Shown here: positions 4,737 to 10,402 of the stretch, one piece after another
Layout: each line of letters begins with the position of its first letter
How positions within the stretch are numbered: position 1 is the stretch's first letter
The notes under the pieces: model-generated
Database searches by the model: none
Seen by the model: only the letters and a program-made list of their open reading frames with translations
What the model was told of the DNA's origin: nothing
Program-made: the position numbers and the translations under genes
Source of the DNA: Kiritimatiellia bacterium
GTDB taxonomy: Bacteria > Verrucomicrobiota > Kiritimatiellia > RFP12 > UBA1067
DNA: 10,402 nucleotides
Direction of reading: 5' to 3'
Assembly: GCA_016303225.1 (NCBI GenBank)
Contig: JAEDMC010000106.1
Coordinates: 1-10,402 of the forward strand

Positions 4737-7700
4737 CTATTCTCCGAACAGCGAGGCTGGAATGAAGCAGGAGGCGAGCGCGTGGTCGCGGACGGTTCGC
4801 ACGGTGACGTCGATGTCGCGTCCCTTGAAGGTCTTGAACGCATCGACCCAGGCGCCCTCCAGCCGCACCTTGAGAAGACCGGCATCGGCGAGAAAACCGG
4901 TGACGACCATTTCCTTCGGACTGTAGCGAATGCCCGTGCCGAGCGCCTTGGAGACCGCCTCCTTCGCGCACCAGAACTTGATGATCGCCTGCGAGGCGTT
5001 CGCCGCCTGCGCCGCAAGCTCGAGTTCCTCGGGGGTGAAGACGCCGGCCGTGAATTCCTCGGAAAGGTCGCGGGCGACTGACTCGACGTCGACGCCGACG
5101 CGCGCATTCGCCGCAGCAATCGCCACGACAAACTGCGCCGTGTGGGAAATGCCGATGTCAAGTTTCGTGGACAGGTAGTCATTCCAGGCGCCCAGCGCGT
5201 GGGGCTTGCCGGAGTCGTCGGCCCAGATGCGGATGTCGGCGCTGCTCCAGCGCGCCTGATAGAAGTCCTTGAGGAACCGGCGGACCGCCTCCTTTGCCGC
5301 CGCGCGGCCGAACAGCCATTCGGTGCGGCGTGAAGTCGAACCGGTCATCTCCGCGAACTCGCGACGTTCGGAAGCGTCGAGAATGACGTGCGACAGTGTC
5401 TTCAGCCAGAGCTCCTCGTTGCGCTCGAAAATCGGATAGGGAACGTCGGTGATGAAGGCAGACGCGATGTCTGTCGACGGCTCGCCCAACAGTTCGGTGT
5501 CGAGCGGTTCCGTCAGATAGCTCATCGCGGGCTGCATCACGAGATCACGGTACTCGCCCGGCACGCGCTCCGTCAGTTCCTCCCAGCCTGACACAGCCAT
5601 CAGCTCGTTCCCGTTGCCGTCCGTCACCGTAATGTCGCAGAGGTGGCTCTTCGGCGTGACGCCCGTAAGGCGCATATAGCACTTGAGTTTCATCCCGGAC
5701 TCCGGCAGAAAGCCCTCCAACGCCAGCCGGCGCAGGCGGAACGGGAACGAGAACGCCCCGGCGAAGCGCTCGTGGCTGCGCCACAGCTCAAAACCGCCCG
5801 ATACGACCTGCAGCAGAAGCGGATTAATCGTCCAGATCGGAAAGCACGTGAGACTGACGCTGTCGGACCGATCCGGCACCTCCACCTCGTAGTCAATACC
5901 GGACTCGCTCCAGGACTCGACGAACTGGACGCCCCGCAGACGCTTGCCACAGCAGAGACGGACAGGATAGATGTCACGACGCGACCAGTGGACGCTGCGC
6001 GGCTTCGACAGCGGTTCGACGTCGACCGGAACGGACGGCGGAAGTTCGTTGGCGAGAACGATCGTCGCCTCCATCACCGCCCGCGTGTAGGCACTGTTCG
6101 GCGAATCGTCACGTATCTGCACCTTGACGGCCGATTCCGTCAATGAGCCAGACGCCACTCGTTCGGCGCGCACAAAAAGCTTGAGCGCGCCTTTCACGAA
6201 GGGAACCATGCGCCGGCAGTTGAGGTCATCGATGCGAACGACCTTCCGATTCGGCACGACCTGCGAGGCGACTTCCGCCATGATTTCGGCGCCGACGGGC
6301 AGGGACAGCAGCACCAACCCCTTCAGGTTCGGATCCGTATAGCTGAGCTGGCTCGTTCCGAGCGCATAGTCGCCGAGGAACGGCATCTCGGAAGTGCGGA
6401 AGACCTTCGTTATCTCCAGCGAGACGCCGGGACTTGCCTCGAGCATGTCCGCGTCCGACACGAGCGGATTCGCCGCGCCAAAGTCGAACTGCTGCTGCTT
6501 GCGGCGCCGCTGCTGGGCGACCGCCGCCGCCCGCGCAGCCGCCTTCGCGCCGCGGCCCTTCGGCTCGGCGAGAACAACCGCACCCTGCAGTTCGGTCACA
6601 CCCGAAAGAAGCGTCAGCTTCGGGAAAAGACGCGACAGCTTCTTCTCCGTGTACTTGCGGACCTCAAGCGAAAGCGCGGAGTCGAAATCCAAACGGTTCG
6701 CATGACAGCGCTCGAACTCCAGCGAAAGGTCGAGCTTCGCCCCCAACGCCACCAGATGCCCGATCGCATGCTGCATCTGGAGCCGTCCGCTGCGGTGAAT
6801 GGAATTGAGCGCAATCGCCGCGTGGTCCTCGCCCCGCAGGATGTCCGAGACCGCCGCCGTCATGAGTCCGCGCGGGCCCACCTCGAGGAAGACGCGATAG
6901 CCGTCCGCATACATCTTCCGCACGGTCTCGCGGAAACGCACCGGCTGCGCCCAGCGTCCTGCCGTCTCCTTGCGCGCGGACCTCAGCCATGACGAGGGAA
7001 CGAGATCCGCCCCTGCGCAGGAATAGACGTCGCACACGGGATCACGCCTCATCCAGTCGTCGGCGAACTTGCGGATCGCGGGAACGAGCGACTCGCACAT
7101 CGGCGTGTTGAACGGACGATCCAACGCCAGCTTCATCGTCCGGACGCCCGCCGCGGCAAACGCCTGCAACGCCTCCGCCTCAAAGTCCTTAGCTACGGCA
7201 AATGTCTTCTGCCGCGGCGAAAAGTCAACCGTCAGCGTGACCTTGTCCTTCGGAAAGCCCGCGACGATCTCGTCAATTTCCCCCTCGTGCCGCAGCAGGA
7301 CGGTCAGCACCGACACTTCCGGAAATCCGCCGTGGTTCACCGCCTTGCGGACGATCTTGTAGATGTCGCGGATGAAGCGGATGCGGTCCGGGCGCCCGAG
7401 TTTCTTGCCCGCCGAGCCCGAGCGCATCATCGCCGCGAGGTCACCGCCGGCGAAACCGACGACGCCATCGGGCTCGAGCCCCGATTTCTCAAGGAGCCGC
7501 GTCAGCGCCATGCAGCCCGCGTAGGTCGAGACAAGCGCCTGCGCGTAGGCACCCGACTTGAAGATATCCGCGTCATGCCGGTAGTAGGCCGCCGGCGGGA
7601 AGATGAACGAGGACGGCGTGAACTCCGGATCGCCGGCAAGCGCCTCCTCCAGTTCGTCGAACGCACCGCGGCAGATGGCATAGTCGATCGCCAAGTCGCG

Positions 7701-8045
7701 CATCATGTCCGGATAGAAGCTGGTGACGCCCGGATAGATGAACGCCAGCTTGCCCCGGTCCGGTCCGATCATGTGCTCGCGGAAGTAATAGGTGCCGCTC
7801 TTGTCGCGAATCCGCTTCGTCTCACCTGACGAAATCCGGTCCGCGGCGGAGACGAGTCTTGCGCGCAACGAGACAACATCCGAGACAATGAGCGAAATCG
7901 CACATTCGCCCTGCGTCAGCGCACAGGTGTAGGCGACGTCCACGAGTCGCACTTCGGGCACGCGGTCGACGAAGCCGACAATGCGCCGCATCTCCGCCAC
8001 GAGCGCCGCTTCGCTCTCCGCCCTGACTATGACCAGTTCACTCAT
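4737..8045 (-). CDS. PKS-like AT*-DH* fused to a 4'-phosphopantetheinyl transferase
   Basis: A 1102-residue fusion resembling PUFA/enediyne-type synthase parts. Residues about 30-75 look like a KS-AT linker. An acyltransferase fold spans about 97-400: the nucleophile motif GHSxGE reads GFAGGD (197-202), so Ser is Ala199; the catalytic His is Asn313 in FNTPM; EVGPRGLM (388-395) is kept. A basic Ala/Gln-rich linker lies at 495-523. A double-hotdog dehydratase spans about 540-830: the PFL.DH motif has Tyr560 instead of His, and HPALLD reads NPLLLQ (741-746), losing Asp. An Sfp-type transferase spans about 860-1100: WLFGRAAAKEAV, GVDVE (984-988) and FWCAKEAVSKALG (1024-1036), all canonical. No carrier-protein DSL motif is seen. 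The start overlaps the ketosynthase-like stop as ATGA, so translation is coupled. The transferase is probably active; the rest is probably non-catalytic. Confidence 0.85.
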   Translation of the reverse strand: MSELVIVRAESEAALVAEMRRIVGFVDRVPEVRLVDVAYTCALTQGECAISLIVSDVVSLRARLVSAADRISSGETKRIRDKSGTYYFREHMIGPDRGKLAFIYPGVTSFYPDMMRDLAIDYAICRGAFDELEEALAGDPEFTPSSFIFPPAAYYRHDADIFKSGAYAQALVSTYAGCMALTRLLEKSGLEPDGVVGFAGGDLAAMMRSGSAGKKLGRPDRIRFIRDIYKIVRKAVNHGGFPEVSVLTVLLRHEGEIDEIVAGFPKDKVTLTVDFSPRQKTFAVAKDFEAEALQAFAAAGVRTMKLALDRPFNTPMCESLVPAIRKFADDWMRRDPVCDVYSCAGADLVPSSWLRSARKETAGRWAQPVRFRETVRKMYADGYRVFLEVGPRGLMTAAVSDILRGEDHAAIALNSIHRSGRLQMQHAIGHLVALGAKLDLSLEFERCHANRLDFDSALSLEVRKYTEKKLSRLFPKLTLLSGVTELQGAVVLAEPKGRGAKAAARAAAVAQQRRRKQQQFDFGAANPLVSDADMLEASPGVSLEITKVFRTSEMPFLGDYALGTSQLSYTDPNLKGLVLLSLPVGAEIMAEVASQVVPNRKVVRIDDLNCRRMVPFVKGALKLFVRAERVASGSLTESAVKVQIRDDSPNSAYTRAVMEATIVLANELPPSVPVDVEPLSKPRSVHWSRRDIYPVRLCCGKRLRGVQFVESWSESGIDYEVEVPDRSDSVSLTCFPIWTINPLLLQVVSGGFELWRSHERFAGAFSFPFRLRRLALEGFLPESGMKLKCYMRLTGVTPKSHLCDITVTDGNGNELMAVSGWEELTERVPGEYRDLVMQPAMSYLTEPLDTELLGEPSTDIASAFITDVPYPIFERNEELWLKTLSHVILDASERREFAEMTGSTSRRTEWLFGRAAAKEAVRRFLKDFYQARWSSADIRIWADDSGKPHALGAWNDYLSTKLDIGISHTAQFVVAIAAANARVGVDVESVARDLSEEFTAGVFTPEELELAAQAANASQAIIKFWCAKEAVSKALGTGIRYSPKEMVVTGFLADAGLLKVRLEGAWVDAFKTFKGRDIDVTVRTVRDHALASCFIPASLFGE

Positions 8046-9445
8046 GTCTTCTCTTCCGGCTCCTCCTCGAGGATGACGGCTGCGGCTCGACCGGCCATCA
8101 CGGGCTCGCCTTTCGAATCAACCGCGTCGAAGTTGGAGCCCAACACGGCCGCGCGGCGCGGATTCGCGCTGTCGCCCGTGATCCACGGACGTTCCGCGTC
8201 CAGCAAGTACACGCTAGACGTCAGGTTCGATATCTGGTCCGCCGGATGTTCGGCGGCGATCTGCGGCGGCAACACCTTCGCCCACAGCGCAAGCGCCGCC
8301 TTGGCAATGCCCGCCGCCATCGCGCTGCGGAGCGTATGACCGATGTTGCCCTTCACGGAGCCGATGCCCACAAGCGGCGAACCCGGCTTGTGCTCGCCCC
8401 AAAGTCGCTGGATCGCGTCCAGCTCGCGCTTCTCGGCGGCGCCGATGCCCGAGCCGTCCGCCTCGATGAGGCCGATCGTCCGGACCGGCACGCCCGCGCG
8501 TTCCGTCGCCTCGGAAAGGATTGCGGACGGATCATCCTCGGGATTGTGCCCGATCGCCACCGTCCGGACAAGCGCATAGATGCGGTCGCGGTCGCGCAAG
8601 GCGTCCGCTCGGCGCTTGAGGACGAAGAACGCGCCGCCCTCGCCCGGGTGCGTGCCCTCCTGCTCCGCGGCGAAGGGATGCAGTTCGGAACGCTGGGAGA
8701 ACGGCACCTCGCCGGCAAGCCCTTCGAGATACGCGCGGCAGAGCGGAGGCGTCAGCGCGCCGGCAACCGCGACGTCCACGCGCCCGGAATTGAGATCGTC
8801 CACCGCCGCCAAAAGCGTCGCCGCCCCAGTGAGAATGCCGGCGTCCATGGTCGTCGCCGTGCCGGAAAAACGGCATTCGCGGGCAATCCACGAGGCGAAG
8901 CGGTAGCCCGTGCCCATCAGGAATGACGCCGCGTTCGGAAACGGCAGCGAGTCGACGAGCTTCGCCTTCACCCTGTCCAACGCCTCTTCGGGCGCATTCG
9001 GGAAGAATCGACGAATCGTCTCGAGCGTCTGATCGAGGAAGACCGTGTGCTGCAGCCAGTTCATCGTCGAGGCGTTGAACGGCGGCGCATAGCCGATGCG
9101 CACCGAACCGCGCACCGATTCGTTCGGATGCGGCTTCATCGCTGCGTCGCACAGGGCATCGAAGACAAGCTGGGTCGCGAAGTAGAGATCCTGATTCTCG
9201 CCGGCGTTGACCTGCCGCGGAAAGTTCTGCATCGAGGGGACGCACGCATAGAGGTCGCCAAGCTGGCCGATGCGAAACGGATACGGACGGCCGAAGACCC
9301 CCTTCTGTCCGATCGGCAGCTCGGCCTCGGGCCCCGGCGGCGTCAGCATGATTTTGCGGTTGCGGATGACGTCCCAGAATGCCGCGAGATTCGGGCAGCC
9401 TGCGAAACGGCAACTCATGCCGACGATGGCGATCGGATTATCCAT
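8042..9445 (-). CDS. Ketosynthase-like protein lacking active-site Cys (CLF-like)
   Basis: A 467-residue beta-ketoacyl synthase fold. It starts with PIAIVGMSCRFAGCPNLAAF (4-23), the classic KS N terminus. The nucleophile segment, normally DTACSSS, reads DAGILTG (201-207), placing Ile204 where Cys belongs. The first catalytic His, in EAHGTGT, is Asp330 (EADGSG). The second is retained as His370 in GSVKGNIGH, with Lys365. It therefore should not condense acyl chains; the nearest known parallel is a chain-length-factor or structural KS half of type II PKS and PfaC-like PUFA synthases. The downstream AT*-DH*-PPTase begins on the same ATGA, so the two probably make one complex, like a split KS-AT polypeptide. 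The ATG at 9445 has no Shine-Dalgarno and lies eight bases after a -10 hexamer. Confidence 0.85.
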   Translation of the reverse strand: MDNPIAIVGMSCRFAGCPNLAAFWDVIRNRKIMLTPPGPEAELPIGQKGVFGRPYPFRIGQLGDLYACVPSMQNFPRQVNAGENQDLYFATQLVFDALCDAAMKPHPNESVRGSVRIGYAPPFNASTMNWLQHTVFLDQTLETIRRFFPNAPEEALDRVKAKLVDSLPFPNAASFLMGTGYRFASWIARECRFSGTATTMDAGILTGAATLLAAVDDLNSGRVDVAVAGALTPPLCRAYLEGLAGEVPFSQRSELHPFAAEQEGTHPGEGGAFFVLKRRADALRDRDRIYALVRTVAIGHNPEDDPSAILSEATERAGVPVRTIGLIEADGSGIGAAEKRELDAIQRLWGEHKPGSPLVGIGSVKGNIGHTLRSAMAAGIAKAALALWAKVLPPQIAAEHPADQISNLTSSVYLLDAERPWITGDSANPRRAAVLGSNFDAVDSKGEPVMAGRAAAVILEEEPEEKT

Positions 9446-9453
9446 TCGCAGAG

Positions 9454-9468
9454 ATTATATCAAATCAA
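9454..9468 (-). promoter_or_regulatory. Extended -10 promoter of the KS-like operon, predicting a leaderless mRNA
   Basis: The minus strand reads TTGATTTGATATAAT; TATAAT is at 9454-9459 with TGA just upstream. Only eight bases separate the hexamer from ATG 9445, so transcription should begin about two bases before the start codon. A perfect 11-base palindrome ACGAGGCTCGT (9469-9479) abuts the upstream side and could be an operator. Confidence 0.55.
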
Positions 9469-9519
9469 ACGAGCCTCGTGGCATTTGGGCATTTTGCGCA
9501 ACGGCCTCATGGTGCATAT

Positions 9520-10311
9520 TTATGGCAAGACCCTTACCGTCGTGACACTGCCCATGCGATCCGTGTTCTTCAGCCGAGCCGTCCGTTCAGGATCACGGGC
9601 CCACGGACGGAACCTGACCGACACCGTCTTGCCAACAACGTCTTCCTTCTTGATGGCTTGAAACCACTTGAACCTGATGTGGTTGTCGTCATACTCGACG
9701 AAAGCGTCATTGCTCTCGATATGTCCGTCACTCCAGACGACCGGTTCGCCGTTTCGCAGATTGAACAGATGCCCGTACGTCTGTCCGTTCGGAGTGTGAA
9801 TCTCCACGCTGTCGCCGTAAGACAATGTGAGGTCTTTGCCGTAGATGATGACATCCTGTCCAAATCGGATTTCACCCTTCTCGCAGCCAGGCGAGGTCAC
9901 GTAGTCAATCCGCCCGCGCGGACGCTTCTGCACGTTTTCAGGATCCGTCTTCCGCTTGTATGCCTTGAATTCCTTGCAGGGATGAAGATCTATGACAAAC
10001 TTGTGTCTTCCCCTGTCGAACTCCTCGTCAATCCGATCAAATCCACCGCGGATGGACGCCGAAATCTCAAAAAGGTCCCCAAAACGCCTCGACCGACCGT
10101 CGGTAACGACACCGCGAAGCATATGCTCAAACACATTACCGACATAGTACTGCAATGTGGTGCGCGTGAATGTTGCGTGCTGTTCGCAAACCTCGGCAAT
10201 TGCGTCAATCGGTCCGTTATCGACGATTCGCGCATGATATTTATCACCTTTGACAAGCGGACCCTTGGCCTTCACCAAGCGAAACTGAATCTCCTTCTCG
10301 TAGTTTTCCAT
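9520..10311 (-). CDS. HU-like DNA-binding domain protein (DUF4469-like)
   Basis: A 263-residue protein from ATG 10311, chosen because AAAGG lies seven bases upstream; TTG 10326 would add five residues. The first ~110 residues resemble the HU/IHF-like domain of larger DNA-binding proteins common in Bacteroidota and PVC bacteria: KGDKYHARIVDNGPIDAIAE, then a helical core, then the FDRGRHKFVIDLHPCKEFK arm-like end. A basic linker (KRKTDPENVQKRPRG) follows. The C-terminal half, about 140-263, is beta-rich, with GQDVIIYGKDL, WSDGHIESNDAFVEY and VGKTVSVRFRPWARDPERTA, compatible with a DUF4469 Ig-like domain. No signal peptide or membrane segment is seen. A separate promoter precedes the next gene, so it is probably not part of the KS operon. 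The assignment is from remembered family features only, and its role is unknown. Confidence 0.55.
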   Translation of the reverse strand: MENYEKEIQFRLVKAKGPLVKGDKYHARIVDNGPIDAIAEVCEQHATFTRTTLQYYVGNVFEHMLRGVVTDGRSRRFGDLFEISASIRGGFDRIDEEFDRGRHKFVIDLHPCKEFKAYKRKTDPENVQKRPRGRIDYVTSPGCEKGEIRFGQDVIIYGKDLTLSYGDSVEIHTPNGQTYGHLFNLRNGEPVVWSDGHIESNDAFVEYDDNHIRFKWFQAIKKEDVVGKTVSVRFRPWARDPERTARLKNTDRMGSVTTVRVLP

Positions 10312-10356
10312 CACCTTGCCTTTCAAATCAGAATTGATCTACCTTTCCAATGGACT

Positions 10357-10402
10357 TTACCCGTTTTTTTCATTGTTGAAAATCCAGCCCTCCGGCACCG
10401 CC
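10357..10402 (-). CDS. Possible 3' end of an unidentified gene at the right edge
   Basis: One minus-strand frame enters from the edge and reads AVPEGWIFNNEKNG before TAA at 10359-10357. A second frame ends GGAGGLDFQQ before TGA at 10372-10370. The first looks more protein-like, but too little is visible to decide, and it may be non-coding. Confidence 0.2.
   Translation of the reverse strand, partial: AVPEGWIFNNEKNG

Noticed and set aside
4737..8045. Carrier-protein (ACP) domain in the 1102-residue protein
   Set aside because: No G-x-D-S-(L/I) motif in a helical context was found; the candidate linker at residues 495-530 is basic and low in complexity.
8246..8926. Long plus-strand open frame (226 codons) and similar frames across 4260-9660
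   Set aside because: Arg-rich shadow frames typical of GC-rich DNA opposite the KS-like and AT*-DH*-PPTase genes.
1..10402. CRISPR arrays or insertion sequences
   Set aside because: No regularly spaced repeats, terminal inverted repeats or transposase-like proteins were seen on either strand.

Overview
The window looks like a GC-rich bacterial chromosome that meets a more AT-rich defence block at a tRNA gene. Every recognised gene reads on the minus strand, from high to low coordinates. The mix of an HU-like DNA-binding protein, a short lysine-aminomutase-like radical SAM protein and a PUFA/polyketide-synthase-like pair with a C-terminal phosphopantetheinyl transferase recalls the PVC group (Kiritimatiellota, Lentisphaerota, Planctomycetota). 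That guess is from memory and is weak. No gene-free stretch exceeds about 300 bases.

Right part (about 3911-10402, GC-rich). From the right edge come a possible 3' end of an unidentified gene, a 263-residue protein with an HU-like N-terminal domain and a beta-rich C-terminal half, and then a tightly coupled gene pair. The pair is a ketosynthase-like protein (467 aa) and a 1102-aa protein laid out as KS-AT linker, acyltransferase-like, double-hotdog dehydratase-like and Sfp-type phosphopantetheinyl transferase. In all three polyketide-synthase-like domains the catalytic residues are replaced, while the transferase motifs are intact and both reading frames are long and open. A short KamA/EpmB-like radical SAM protein (260 aa) follows.

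Boundary (about 3650-3925). A tRNA-Leu(UAA) gene with an encoded CCA end lies directly after the radical SAM gene. Its likely promoter is embedded in that gene's last codons. Its 3' end faces an AT-rich spacer and then the restriction-modification genes, the usual geometry for an island inserted at a tRNA 3' end.

Left part (1-about 3710, lower GC). In transcription order this holds a tail fragment resembling the C terminus of a phage/RM-type adenine methylase (possibly frameshifted at an A7 run), a minimal DUF1016/YhcG N-terminal protein without its nuclease domain, then hsdM and hsdS of a type I restriction-modification system. hsdS runs off the left edge and hsdR is not in the window. The two specificity halves of HsdS are strikingly alike, which predicts a near-symmetric bipartite target.

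Four likely promoters share an extended -10 of the form TGnTATAaT with no clear -35: before the ketosynthase gene, the tRNA, the methylase-tail cluster and hsdM. The one before the ketosynthase gene predicts a leaderless mRNA.
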